From Buddleja alternifolia (taxonomy: Eukaryota; Streptophyta; Magnoliopsida; Lamiales; Scrophulariaceae), in the NCBI GenBank assembly GCA_019426215.1, contig CM033395.1, positions 14,498,569 to 14,562,568 on the forward strand: DNA of 64,000 nt, in the 5' to 3' direction. Numbering within the stretch: the first letter of the stretch is position 1; each line of letters begins with the position of its first letter. The notes under the pieces were generated by a model. That model saw only the letters and a list, made by a program, of their open reading frames with translations. It searched no databases and had not been told where the DNA came from. Of the stretch, positions 46,351-58,690 are shown piece by piece. A program made the position numbers and the translations under genes.

Positions 46351-49300
46351 ATGTTATTTGATGGATGCATTGGTCCTTCCACAAAGACTAATGAACATGG
46401 AATCCGTGATCAAGGTAAAATAACATCAAACATCTTTGTCCATTGATCACTTATTAAAACTTGATTTTCATTTCTTTTATCTCATTATATTGAAGGTGAA
46501 GCAAGGAGCAAAAAGTTAGTTCTCCAAAGGCAAAAGTATGGAAATTTTTCTCAAGAGGAAAGACATAAATACATTAATAAAGTTGTTGAAGCTAGAAAAA
46601 GAAGAAAACTTTTAGACATTCCTGCTAATTCAGCTAAACAAGGACAAAAAAAAAAAAAGCAAAAACGGTTTGGTTGCTTAGTGCCTTATTGCACCAATCT
46701 GAAAGTGGAGGTGTGTATTTCTATTTAAATCAACAAAATATATAAGATATTTTATTATCTATTCCAATGCACTTTATGTTAATATTGTCTATGTAGTTGA
46801 AATATTGCATGATCCTGTATGTTCCGAACTACATGAGCTCGAACCGATGCATTCTTGTTGCCATTGCGGTGCTAAGAAGTACCAATACGAACCCCCGACT
46901 TTCTGTTGCGACAATGGAAAGATAAAACTTGCAAACGCTGAAATCCCGCCTGAGCTACTCCATCTATTTACAGATTATCAGTCTGCAGAAGCTATGGCTT
47001 TGTTTGTTTGTGTACTTTTTCCATTTCCATTTTTATTTGAGAATGGAAATACACACTTTACACTGTTTTTAACTGAAAATATTCTCATTTTCATTCTTGT
47101 TTTTACGTTCCCGAAAAATTTTAATCATTTATTTAAAATTACATTTCACATCACCTATCTCACATTTTCTCTCTCATCCACCCATCACCATCCTCTCTCT
47201 CTCTCCTCTCTCATCAATATTCAACATCAAATTCAATACTATTCATCTAATCATTACTTTTCAATCATTTCACACATCACACTCACAAATTTCAACCATT
47301 TTCAAAAACACAACCAAACACACCTACTTTTTTCACTTTTCTCACACGAAAATAAAAAAACACGTTCTCCCATACATTTTAGAAAATGACGGTTGAAAAT
47401 GAAATAAAAACACATCCAAACAGAGCCTATACATTTCCGAAAGAATGCTCGTGTTTTCAACAGTATCTTCTCTTTTACTTCATTCGGGGCCAAAATAGAT
47501 AAGGATCTTGCATCATCAACACAAGGAATTTACAGCTTCAAAGTATTGGGACAAGTGTACCAGTGTCTTCCGGGGTTGGTCCCCAATGAAGCTGGACCAT
47601 CTCATTTTCAATTATACATTTGGGATATTGACAATGAAATACGAAATAGAATGGGACTATTGGACAATGCAGATCTTAATGAAGATACAATGAAGAAGTT
47701 GATGAAAATCATGGAGAAGAATCCATATGCTATGTTGTTGCGGAGGATAAATGACATTTTGCCGATAGACGAAATTAAGCTGCATACTTGTAAAAATTCT
47801 GGACGAGACCAACGTCGGTATAACTTACCAACAACTGATGAAGTCGCCGCCATATGGGTAGAAGAAAATGATCCTAATATACCATATGAGAAGGATATTG
47901 TTATTCATTCACACAATGGTCAAAGACACAGAATTAGACATTACTTTGGGTGCTATGATCCATTACAATATCCCCTTCTTTTTCTGGTAGGAGAAAATGG
48001 TTGGCACCAAAATATCCCAAAGTGTAATGCAAATAATGGTTCGATTCAAGAGAATCATGTGGTGCAATCAAATTTGTCTTCCATTCAGAATATTATTAAC
48101 CAGGAACAACAAGGTACGACCTAACTTAATTATTCTATTGAGATTCTCTTTTTGACATTCCACTTAATTATCTCTTCGGGTTCACATAATTACAATGTAA
48201 AATAAAATACTCCTTCACATATTTCACCATAAATTTAAATCAAATTCTCAGTTATGATATAAAAATCAAATAAAAATATATCTCTACACTTTCTCATAGA
48301 ACCTTTAAGAAATATCTAAATATATAGATGCATTTTCTAATTTTCCACGCCCATAATCTTTGTGAGTATATTCTTTTCACTTAATAGACTCCCAAAAAAA
48401 TATATCTTAATCTATTCTAATTCTATTTTTATATAAAAAAAAAGTATAAATCTATTTTAAGTAGTATTTCAGAAAAATAGTCCAAATAATTTTTACCTAA
48501 TATAACAAGTGTATTACTTACATGAGTTTAACACAAAGAAATTAAAATTATTTGTCATAAATAATGCTTCTTAAAGACATTACATGGAAAGATTAGTAAT
48601 ATAAATAAAAATCATGTGTAGTTATCATATTATGAATTTTTAAATCTCTATTTTGTTTACTTCAATTCTTAACAATTTGTTTATTGGATCATCTTTTAAT
48701 TTAGGTGTCAGTAGAGAAAGTAACAAAATGGTCTCTTGCCAAGAATGTTATTGTTACAAGTTGCAAATTAGAGATCAATCAGTTCTTCTACTTGCTGGGA
48801 GATTACTCCAACAATATATTGTTGACATGTACATCAAACTTGAAACCACAAGGTTGGACTATTATAGAAAGAATCAAGCAGAGATGAGAGCTGAGTTTTA
48901 CCAAGGTATAGTCGATAACGTCATAAGTGGAGAAACTAGGGGAAGTGAAGTTGGACAAAGAATTGTCCTACCAGCATCTTTTATTGGAGGTCCAAGGGAC
49001 ATGCGTCGTAGATACCTTGATGCAATGGCATTGGTAAGAAAATTTGGAAAGCCAGATCTTTTCATCACAATGACTTGTAATCCCGAATGGAAAGAAATAA
49101 AAGATAATCTTAAAAGGGGACAACAAGCTCAAGACCGACCAGATTTAACAGCGAGGGTATTTCGAACAAAATTGCAGGACTTGAAAGATCAAATTATCAA
49201 CAAAGAAATCTTTGGGAAAGTTGCTGCTTATGCATTTGTTATTGAATTCCAAAAAATAGGATTGCCGCATGTTCACATGTTGATAATATTGAAATCTGAG

Positions 49301-52114
49301 TATAAGATAAACACTCCTGATCAATTTGACCTCTATGTTTCTGCTGAATTGCCAGACAAAGTGAAGTATCCTCGACTCTATGCTTTGGTGGTAAAGCATA
49401 TGATGCACGGTCCTTGTGGGCACATGAATAAAAACAACTCTTGTATGGTGGATGGTCAATGCAAAAGCCACTATCCTCGTCCATTTTCTGATAGAAGTAC
49501 ACAAGGAAAAGATGGTTATCCAATCTATAAAAGAAAAAATGATGGTCAGACAGTTGATGTCCAACATGGAAAGGTCAATAATTAATGAGTTGTCCCTTAC
49601 AACGCTTATCTTCTTACAAGGTACGATTGTCATATTAATGTGGAAGTGTGTTCTGGATTAACAGCTGTGAAATACTTAAATAAATATATATACAAGGGTC
49701 ATGACAAGGTTGCAGTATATGTTGCTCATGGCGAAGGAGAAAACACAATTGATGAAATTCAACAATTTTAGGATACAAGATGGGTGTCAGCTTAAGAAGC
49801 AATGTGGAGAATTTTTTAATGTGATTTGAATGCAATATATCCTATAGTGATAAATTTGCCACTACACTTGCCAAACAAACAAAGTGTTACATTTTGGAAG
49901 AACCAGAACTTGAAAAATGTTCTTCAATGGGATCACGTGTCGAAGAGAATGCTGACTGAATTTTTTCATATGTGTGCAACAAATGAAAAAGCAAGATAGT
50001 ACTTATATAGTGAGTTTCCAGAACATTATGTGTGGGATAGGCAAAAAAAGAGTTGGAGTGCAAGAAAAAAGGGAAAAGTCATCGGTCGTGTGAATGGAGC
50101 CAATCATGTGGAATGAGAAAGATATTACTTGAGGTTGTTGCTGAACCATGTTAGGGGTCCAACCTCTTTGGATTATCTATTGACAGTGAATGGAAAAATT
50201 TACAATACTTTCAAAGAAGCGGCTCAAAAAAGAGGCTTATTGGAATCAGATCATAGCATTGTTTCCAAATGAAGTGTGCGGCTTAAATGAAGTTGTGTGC
50301 GGCTTAAATGAAGTTGTTAGTTTCCAAATGCCACACACATTAGGAAGGTTGTTTGCAACAATTTTGGTATATTGTGAACCTACAGATGTCAAGAAACTAT
50401 GGGAGACTTACTTTGAGCCAATGTCTGAAGACTTTAAAAGAATCCTCAATGTTTCAATAGAAGCACAAGTATCAAAAACTTTGCAAAGTATTAATTTCAT
50501 TTTAGAAAGTATGGGGAAGAGCATAGAATTATATGATCTGCCACAGGTGATTGGCGACATACATGAATCGGATCAAGCATTGCCAAGAGAAATTATTGAT
50601 GAGATGGCTAGTGAGGTCATTGATGAGGATTACTCAGCTCAGTTCAAATTAAATGTAGCACAACAAAAAGCCTTCTCAACAATAATGATTGTCTTCATTC
50701 TGGAAAAAGTGGGATTTTCTTTGTAGATGGTCCAGGAGGAACAGGGAAAACATATTTGTATTGTGCCTTATTGGCCAAAGTGAGATCAAGAAAACTTATT
50801 GCGCTTGCTACAGCAACATCAGGAGTAGCAGCATCTATTTTGCCTGGTGGTCGAACAGCCCATTCACAGTTTAAAATACCAATCGTTCTGCATGAAAAAA
50901 GCTATTGTACAATGTCAAAGCAAAGTGCAAATGCAGAGTTGTTGAGTCAAGCAAATTTAATCATATGAGATGAGGCACCAATGGCAAAGCGTTTAGCAAT
51001 TAAGACGGTTGAAAAAGCTTACAAGACATAACCGGCGTAAAAAAACCATTTGGCGGGAAAGTGATAGTTTTTGGAGGTGACTTCATGCAAGTTCTACTAG
51101 TAGTGCCTAGAGCTACAATTCAAGAAACTATTGATGCAAGTTTAGTGAGATCAGTTTGGTACAAAAAGATGCAGCTTTTGACACTCACTGAGAACATGCG
51201 AGCAAAATCTGATCATTTTTTAGTCAATTTTTGCTGAGAGTAGAAAATGGAACTGAACCAACAGATGAGGAAGGCAACATTAATATTCCGGGTGATATGG
51301 TTATCAAGTATGACGAGAATGATGAAGATGGTTCTAGCAAAGACTTATTGATACTATCTTTCCTGATTTAGAATACAATGCTCAGTCCTCTACCTATATG
51401 ACAAATCGTGCTATACTTGCTTCAAAGAATGAGTATGTTGCCAAGTTAAATGAGGGATAATCCAATCATTAATTCCCTGGAGTGGTCAGAACATTTACAA
51501 GTTTTGATGAGGCAGTGGATGACGCACAAAACTACTACCAGTTGGAATTTTTGAACTCATGAACACCAAATGGAATGCCTCCTCATCGTTTGGTTCTAAA
51601 AAAGAATTTTCCTATTATGTTACTAAGAAATTTGGATTTGTTGGATGGGCTCTGTAATGGCACTAGAATGGTTTGTAGGGACTTCAATGATAATGTAATT
51701 CATGCAGAAATTACAGTTGGACATCATTCGGGAAAACACATTTTCATCCCAGGGATACCCTTATCTCCAGCAGAAAATGAAGGCTATCCATTTCAATTTA
51801 GAAGGAAGCAGTTTCCAGTTCGACTTTGCTTTGCGATGACCATTAATAAGGCACAAGGACAAACAATCCCATTTGTGGGTGTATATCTGCCTCAACCTGT
51901 ATTCTCGCATGGCCAACTTTATGTTGCATTATCTAGAGAAACTACAATGTCCAACACAAAAGTTCTAATTAAGAGAAACTCAATTAGATACATTGGCGAA
52001 ACGAGGACAAAAAATGTCGTCTTTTCTGAAGTTCTAAACAAAGGTATCATACTTTCTAAATTATGCATAACAAAATTTATCTTGCTCTTTTTCACTAATA
52101 ATCAATTCATATGA
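46351..52114 (+). pseudogene. Helitron Rep/Pif1-helicase (RepHel), disrupted
   Basis: Likely exons: 46351-46414 (MLFDGCIGPSTKTNEHG), 46496-~46710 (Lys/Arg-rich), 46797 on (HSCCHCGAKKY..FCCDNGK, a zinc-ribbon-like part), interrupted by a MITE, resuming at 47431 (FRKNARVF..SFTSFGA) to 48113, a 591-bp intron, then from 48705 Helitron_like_N with IGGPRDMRRRYLDAMALV and the HUH motif PHVHM (49268-49276). Two in-frame stops at about 49583-49588 come before the Rep tyrosine motif AVKYLNKYIYKGHD (49664-49705). The Pif1 helicase shows Walker A GPGGTGKT (50729-50752), Walker B IIxDEAPM with a stop in place of Trp (50966) and, at the end, MTINKAQGQT and HGQLYVALSR. In the family Rep nicks and joins DNA ends and the helicase unwinds them. 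Many further stops and shifts: not functional. Confidence 0.9.
46996..47427. mobile_element. MITE inserted in the Helitron Rep gene
   Basis: It starts GGCTTTGTTTGTTTGTG and ends with the complement of GGCTCTGTTTGGATGTG. TAT flanks both sides (46993-46995 and 47428-47430). Taking out the element and one TAT rejoins the Rep reading frame (..QSAEA to IHFRKNARVF), which fixes the insertion point. It is 432 bp, pyrimidine-rich (CTCTCTCT) inside. The superfamily is uncertain; the TIR resembles PIF/Harbinger and some hAT MITEs. Confidence 0.85.
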
Positions 52115-53480
52115 CAACTAACTGATCATATTTTTTTTGTTTTAATATCCAGGAAATGCTCAAATTGGTCTTAGTAATGCAACTCAGCCAGATAAAGCAA
52201 AAGACATAGGTAAAATTAAGCTACTGCATATTTGAACAACTACAAAGAAATTATAATTTTATCTTCTAATGTTTGCCCTATTTCAAATGTAAGTAATTTT
52301 GTTTCATCTCATTTCAGAAAGAACACACAATAGTTCAAGCAATGAAAGAGATTCGGGTAACAAATCTTAAAATTATTCTTAACTTTTTATATCATTTATT
52401 TTTATTTCGTTACATTTAATTTAATTTCAAGGTGTACAAGAAAATAGTGAACATGTAGAAGAATGTTGATCAAAATCTTTTTCTCCATATTCGTATTGAA
52501 AAACTTTCAATGAATAAATATTTCTTTTGAGATAAACTAATTTGGTATTTTATTTTTTTTTAAAATGTAAAGATGAGTAATAAATATCATATTCATAAAT
52601 TGAACTTTCTGTGAAGCTAGATGCTTAATTTTAATGAAAATCAAAATACAGTTACGTTGAGGTTATTTTTTTTCCTTGTCATGCTGCATTCGTATCTATC
52701 TTAATATATTTGAAAACGCTATCGTATTTTTTCACTTCATTTGTAATGTTGACATATATTTTTAACTACATTCCCGAAGACTGACAGCATTGCCCGAGAT
52801 GGTTCTTTCGCGCCACTATATATACCCGTCAATTGATGGAGCTTAAGCTTGGACCATACTTATGAAAGAGAAGACGAGACAGCAATGCCAATAACTATTT
52901 TGGTTGACTTCAAGTAGGCAGAAGCACCTTCGTGTAATCTCAAGAGACTGAGTAAACCACTAATCCTCCTCTTCCTAAAAGAGTTATTGAATCCACCTTA
53001 CCAATGAGTCTGGGTCACAATAAAGAATCTAAGGTCTAGCCATTTGTTTAAATCTTTTCCATTTTTAATTAGTTATGAGTGGTTTATAATTTTGTTTATA
53101 AAATGGAATTTCAATAATTTTTGCAGACATTTAGAGGTCTTATTACATGTTATCATTAAGCTTGATGTGAGCTAACTACCATGCCTTGATTTTGCAGAAG
53201 CTTAGATGTAGAACAAACTAAACTAGCGTGCTTGAGGTTTATGTTTCAAATATTTTTTTAAACTATTTACTCTAAGAGAAAAAATGATTGTCAAAATAAT
53301 ATGAATTTAGAAATAATTACCTATATACTGTAGAGAAGGATTACTATTAAAAATACTGCAAGGATTTGTTTGCAGAGGATAATCCTAAAGTTATTATTTG
53401 AAAGGTGAATTGAGAGTTTATGATTTATGAGAGAAATAACAGTCATTTTATTGATAATTGAACCGAGGTTCAATCAAGTC
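52115..53480. other. Helitron region between the RepHel and RPA genes
   Basis: 52115-52480 shows several short exon-like pieces (for example after TTTAATATCCAG and CATCTCATTTCAG) that may be the spliced tail of RepHel, ending near AGAATGTTGA. The rest, to 53480, is AT-rich with no recognised gene. Confidence 0.4.
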
Positions 53481-53486
53481 ACCACA

Positions 53487-54295
53487 AATCGATCTCGAGT
53501 AGCGTGATTTTTCCACATTTTATATTAATCGAGCCGAACTCTCAAAACTTTTAGGAAAAAAAATAAAATTTCAACCTTCGTTATCAAACTTGTAGTAGAC
53601 TTTTTCCTCATTTTATATTAATCGACCCGAACTCTCAACACTTTTCGGGACAAAAAAATTGTTCAAGCTTCGTTATCAAACTTGTAGTCAAGTATCAAGT
53701 AGCTCGCTTCGTCTTACAAGCCTAATATGATTATTATATGTATACATACAATTATATATGTAACTGGTACCAAAAACAACATTAAAAAGAGCTGGTGGCC
53801 ATGAATTGAGGATATTAAGAGATTGTTAATATGATATTAATGAATCAAAATCGATCTCGAGTAGCGTCATTTTTCCACATTTTATATTAATTGAGCCGAA
53901 CTCTCAAAATTTTTCGGAAAAAATAAATTTGTTCAACCTTCGTTATCAAACTTGTAGTCGACTTTTTCCTCATTTTATATTAATCAAGCCGAACTCTCAA
54001 AACTTTTTGGGAAAAAAAATGTTCAAGCTTCGTTATCAAACTTGTAGTCAAGTATCAAGTAGCTTGCTTCGTCTTACAAGCCTAATATGATTATACGTAT
54101 ACATACAATTATATATGTAACTGGTTGCTCTATAAAAAAATTGTTGCACGTTATCCTATCACTTCAAAACAATATGATCATATATGCATATAATTATATA
54201 TGTAACTATTAGCACTTCAAAGGGGCATAATGAAACTTCAATGAGAACTGCCATGAATTGAGGATATTAAGAGATTGTTAACAGATATTAATGAA
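53487..54295 (+). repeat. Two ~360 bp direct repeats, each with inner ~120 bp repeats
   Basis: AATCGATCTCGAGTAGCG occurs at about 53487 and 53849. Both copies go on with TTTTTCCACATTTTATATTA, GCCGAACTCTCAAAA, CTTCGTTATCAAACTTGTAG, AAGTATCAAGTAGCT and TCTTACAAGCCTAATATGA, and both are followed by CCATGAATTGAGGATATTAA. Inside each copy the CATTTTATATTAATCGA..TTATCAAACTTGTAGT segment is itself present twice. Confidence 0.9.
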
Positions 54296-54527
54296 TTAAA
54301 AATATATATCAATGATGGTTAGTGGAGGATATGAAGAGCACCGTTCCATCTTTTAAAACCTTCTGCATTACAATTTCCAATACCAAACGTGACCCCTGAT
54401 TATCCCAATTAATGTATAAATTTAATGATGGTTACTACTATATATATTTTGCTAGGATTATCTTACTCTTGCATTGCTTCAGATCTGTTCAAAACCTTTA
54501 TCTGTACAACAAAATCGAAGTCGTGGC

Positions 54528-56885
54528 ATGGAAAACTCAACTTCAGAAATCATACCTATCAACTCACTACATAGAGATCAGAAGGATGTGACAGTTAAAG
54601 TGATGGTTCTTCGACAAGGAAGTAGCAAACCTTCCAAGGAGAATTCCAAAGGAGTAAGAAAACTCATATTTGTGGACGAGCAGGTAAAATTAACATATAT
54701 GTTCTGCAAATTGTTTGATTCAAGACAAGTTTTAACCGGTAGATATATTATGAATCCCATGGCACAAAAATACACGGCGTTGTATTTGCAAATGCGTTGC
54801 AACAATTTGAAAAGGATTTCTTTCTACACAAGACTTACATCATATCAAATCCAATAGTTAATGAGACAAACAAGAAAAATCCTAATGTCAATCCTGAAGT
54901 TGAGTTGGTCCTACAACCAACCACAAGGGTAGCTGAAGTTGAACAAAAACTCAATTGCAAAAGTATGAAATACATGTTTCTTGATTTTGGTGATGTTAAG
55001 GCTTCTTCAGATGAAAATGAAATCGGTACATTCTTTTGGAGTTTGCTTGATTATACTTCACTATCACTATTTATATAAATAATGAAAAAATAACACTCCT
55101 TATTCATATATTCTGACCCAATTACATTTCTCACAGATGTACTCGGATTAGTTAAAAAGGTGAAACAATCATTTCAATTCGTCAGAAATGACAGCAACAT
55201 CGGTTATAAGAGAGAAGTTGTATTGATGAACCATTTGTAAGTATAACTATAACATTTCTATTAATTTTACTATTTAAAAATTCACTATAGTTACTTTTTA
55301 TAGGTTTGATACTATCACGATTAACTTATGGAACGACCTAGCAATTAATGAAGGTCAATGGTAGCAAAAGGTGGTATATGATAAACCCATTGTAGCTTTT
55401 TCGGGATTGAAAAGACAAATATACAAAGGTATATTTTTTAGATTACAATAAAAATATTGTATGATTACATAAGAATTACATCTTTGATATAAAGTTCAAT
55501 GAGAATATGACAAATATTCGTTGTAGGCGAGGTTCAACTGAAATCGACATCCACAACTGCTTTATTGCTCAACCCAACATCTCCTCAAACAACCAACCTC
55601 GTTTCTTGGTAATTGTTTTCTCCCTCACATAATATTAATTTCATATTAGGTTGACAAATAACAAGGAAAGCAAATTATTAACATAATAAATTTAATATTA
55701 TGGATTTTCTTTTCAAATGGTGAAATAGGTTGAAGAAGAAACATAAATCTTCAAATTTAAAAGAGTTATGGATGGCAAAGAAGATTAAGGAATCCAAACA
55801 TATCACACTCAATCAAGTTATCAATAGTCGATACTCATTAATTGAGGTTAGATGTAAACAGAAATTGTTTTATTATATACATATAGAATTTTCTTTTCCT
55901 TTTGTCCTTTTATTCTAAAAAATTTAATGTGTTTTTTGTTTATGTAAACAATTAAAGAATACGTATTATTACTTCAAAGTGAATGTTGACAAAGTGGACA
56001 ATTTGTCAATGCCATGGTACGAGGCTTGCAACAATTGCAACAGATCAGTTTCCAAGACAATGGACGGGATTGAATGTAGAAACTGCACAAATGAACAAGT
56101 GGAAGCATCTCCTAGGTATGTAAAATATTTTACTTAGAAGAAAAATAAAGTTAACAACCAAATGATAAACTCAAATTTTATTGCACAGATATCGCCTCAA
56201 ATTAAATGTCTCTGATGGAAATGAAAAAGGGACAATCACATTGTTTGAAGATGTAGCCGCCGCATACGTGGGTTGTCCTGTAACCGAATACATCGACTCA
56301 TTTAGTGAGGTATACAATTTAACTTAATTTATAATTTTGACAAAAATAGAATAATCAATATAAGCTATTACACATTGCAGAATCAGACTTCCTCATCCTA
56401 CTATGTGTCCTTGGAAAAAAACAAAAACAAACAATATGAGTTCCTTTTCAAGCTAGACAAAAATGTTGAAGTGCGCAATGGAGTATTATTGGTCATCGCT
56501 GAAGCAATTGCGGATCCAAAAAAAACAATCCAAGTCATCAAACAAAGGACGAAATAATAAAGAGTCAAACAAAAAAGATATTGAAGCTGAAAGGATGAAG
56601 CTAACATATGAACATGGAGCACAAAGTCATCAAACTCCAGAGAGAAAAAAGGCAAAAAAAGGCTTTCAGAAAAAGAAGGTTGAAAACAAATTTGTTGGCA
56701 AAACAATTCAATTTGAAGTTTTTTTAATCGATCAAACTGATGATGTGCAAATAATGGATGACAAAAAAACACCTAACGATGACATTGAAAATGATGAAAA
56801 GTTGGCAACTTTTGCAAAGAGAATAGGGCAAAAATATACAAGGGCAAAAAACAAGTCAAAGTACCTCAAAAGAAGATCAAAGTAG
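54528..56885 (+). pseudogene. RPA-like (replication protein A 70) gene of the Helitron
   Basis: A spliced gene: exon 1 54528-54683 (MENSTSEIIPINSLHRDQKD, VTVKVMVLRQG: OB fold DBD-A), then about 54750-55025 (TKIHGVVFANALQQFEKDFF), 55137-55236 (VLGLVKKVKQSFQF), 55304 on (FDTITINLWNDLAINEGQW: OB fold DBD-B), further short exons, a zinc-ribbon exon near 55970-56115 (WYEACNNCNRSVSKT..IECRNCTNE, four cysteines), 56190-56310 (YRLKLNVSDGNEKGTITLF) and 56382 on (YYVSLEKNKNKQYEFLFKLD). A TGG-to-TAG stop at 55362 breaks the second OB fold. The C-terminus changes frame into a Lys-rich tail ending at 56885. RPA-like proteins in plant Helitrons bind single-stranded DNA and may assist rolling-circle transposition. 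Confidence 0.85.
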
Positions 56886-57230
56886 AGAGAGATTGAAAAT
56901 ATTTGTACTTACAATTCTTGAGATTTATCGTACCAATAAACAATTTACCTACCTACTTTGTCATTTAAGTTATTATTTTCTTCAATAAAAATATGCAAGT
57001 ATTTAACTTTGAATACGACTAAAATTCAGTGTAATAGAGTAATTAAATCAATATATTTTTTGCTTATATAACAATTTTTAACCTTATATTATAATTGGAA
57101 GTATTTAAAATATTACATTTTTCAAATTATAAATTAAAATACTTATTAAAATAACGGCCTTTCATCTATAAAAGATACGTCATTTATCATCGCAATAACA
57201 TAGCATATGGATTATTAAAATAATTGTTTC

Positions 57231-57258
57231 CACGTGCAACGCACGTGCATTTTACTAG
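57231..57258 (+). other. Helitron 3' terminal hairpin and CTAG end
   Basis: Stem CACGTGC (57231-57237), loop AAC, stem GCACGTG (57241-57247), then CATTTTACTAG with the terminus at 57258 and host T next. This is the usual Helitron transposition stop signal. Confidence 0.93.
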
Positions 57259-57644
57259 TTAATATTAAAAATACATAATGAGTAATTTCAGTAAGCAACC
57301 AAATGTGTGACTTTACGTGTATATGCTGAATAAATTTACTAACCGTGAGAGTGCAATCTTACCAAACGTTATCTAATTACTCATTTATAGGAGGACAAAA
57401 TTCTCTTTTACGTACAATAGATTAATGCAATGCTATGAATTTTCTTATTATATATTTACAACCAAGGCATAATAGATGTAATTCTAAGGCTGTAATTTAG
57501 CTCGACGGCAATACTTGTGCTAAACATTATGGCAAGTAAACATTTTAGGAAAAAATCACGGTCTTCTAGTTCTAGTAATTATTGCAATGCAAGTGCGGAT
57601 TTGAGGGCTGTAAATAAAGCATAATTAACGCAATAATATGCAAC

Positions 57645-57650
57645 TATAAA
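57645..57650 (+). promoter_or_regulatory. TATA box of cysteine-rich peptide gene A
   Basis: TATAAA in GCAACTATAAAATGTGGAATT, 88 bp upstream of the ATG. The same block is conserved upstream of gene B. Confidence 0.65.
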
Positions 57651-57732
57651 ATGTGGAATTGTATAGCTTTATTTTTATAGTCTCCTTACCTTCTTCCATT
57701 GAAATATTAGTGAAGAAATATAGTTAAAGACC

Positions 57733-58412
57733 ATGAAATACTGCTCTACAATTTTGGTATTCTTTTTTGTACTTGTTTTGAGTCCACACACCCTATTTCC
57801 AGGTAATTTAATGATTTATTTGTCTTGGAATATGTCTTTTGCGAAGTAATAATGCATAACTTGTATTCAAATTAAATACATAGTAACGATGCGATAATTG
57901 TCTATGGTAGATATATAAATGGAGAGAAATTCTACATAAAGACTAAGAAGTCGAATATTTAAGTTTTTTTTTTCTTATTGTATATGAAGTTTAAAACGGT
58001 ACATTTGCTTTTGATGTTTGGTCTTAATGCAAAATTTGTACAAAATTAGATATATTAATTTTTTCATCACTTTTTCGTAATCCTCTTGATTTTTCTTAAT
58101 GATTTATTTGTCTCATATTTTACAAAATATTTATATTTGTTCTTTGTTAGATAAAATTGTAGAGGCATCGATACGTAAACGTTGCCCATTCCTATTCTTG
58201 AAGAACATGAATGCAGCCCGGGTACGAATGTTGGTGCATTTGATTGCTTATTAGCCGCAAGCAAGGCAACAGAAGGTTACCCTAATGCGCGCCCACGAGA
58301 TTGCCATTGCATAAAAAATAATTTGAATAATAGAGGCGTTTGCACATGTATCAATCTTTGCTCTCGCAACAAATGTGAAGGTGATTGTGTCATCAAGATC
58401 CCTCCACAGTAA
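57733..58412 (+). pseudogene. Secreted cysteine-rich peptide gene A (frameshifted)
   Basis: Exon 1 57733-57802 encodes a signal peptide (MKYCSTILVFFFVLVLSPHT) and ends at a good donor, GTAATT. Exon 2 starts at 58151 after TTTGTTAG. In the spliced frame exon 2 begins DKIVEASIRKRCPFLFL but stops at 58252-58254. A 1-nt deletion near 58200, seen against gene B, puts the rest of the cysteine-rich region (CLLAASKATEG, DCHCIKNN, GVCTCINLC, KCEGDCVIKIPPQ, to 58412) in another frame. The remaining coding is otherwise well kept, so the break is probably recent. The family is not recognised with certainty. Confidence 0.75.
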
Positions 58413-58690
58413 TGAAGAAAAGAAAAAACAATGACAAAAAAAAAAAAAGGAAATGCAACCTTGGGTTTGGTTTTGAAATAGGTGCAAGCATGACAGTACT
58501 CGAATTTCTCGTGGGATGTACCAAATAATGCTATGTTGAATAAATTAAATAATACTCCAAGATTTATTTTTCTCAACATCACATAACTTCTTTTGCTCTA
58601 GACTAGCTATTGTTCATGATATATGTTGCTATTGAAGAAATATTGTTTTCCTTCTTCTGATTAACATTGTATAATTGTCTTTGAAAGTTA

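Larger units (their letters stand above)
44465..57258 (+). mobile_element. Helitron, 12.8 kb, both ends present, with Rep/helicase and RPA genes
   Basis: The 5' end TCTATACTACTATAAAAGTATG follows an A. The 3' end is a 7-bp stem hairpin (CACGTGC-AAC-GCACGTG, 57231-57247), 11 bp before the terminal CTAG, followed by T. TC at the start, hairpin plus CTRR at the end and insertion between A and T define Helitrons. It carries an F-box fragment (45754-45957), RepHel (46351-52114) and an RPA-like gene (54528-56885), the plant autonomous layout. The Rep/helicase has stops and a MITE, so this copy can move only if helped from elsewhere. Confidence 0.93.
57370..58690 (+). repeat. Tandem duplication unit A of the cysteine-rich peptide locus
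   Basis: Upstream DNA (CTAATTACTCATTTA, AACCAAGGCATA), both exons and downstream DNA (GCTATTGAAG.AATATTGTTT, TTTGAAAGTT) all recur in unit B at about 59990-61950. The duplication therefore covered the promoter, gene and 3' flank. Confidence 0.85.

Noticed and set aside
47097..47396. Ser/His/Phe-rich frames in the 47 kb region
   Set aside because: They read the pyrimidine-rich interior of the MITE in the Rep gene.
58182..58412. An independent start for peptide gene A at 58182
   Set aside because: The frame would begin at TTG without a signal peptide; comparison with gene B shows it is the frameshifted second exon.
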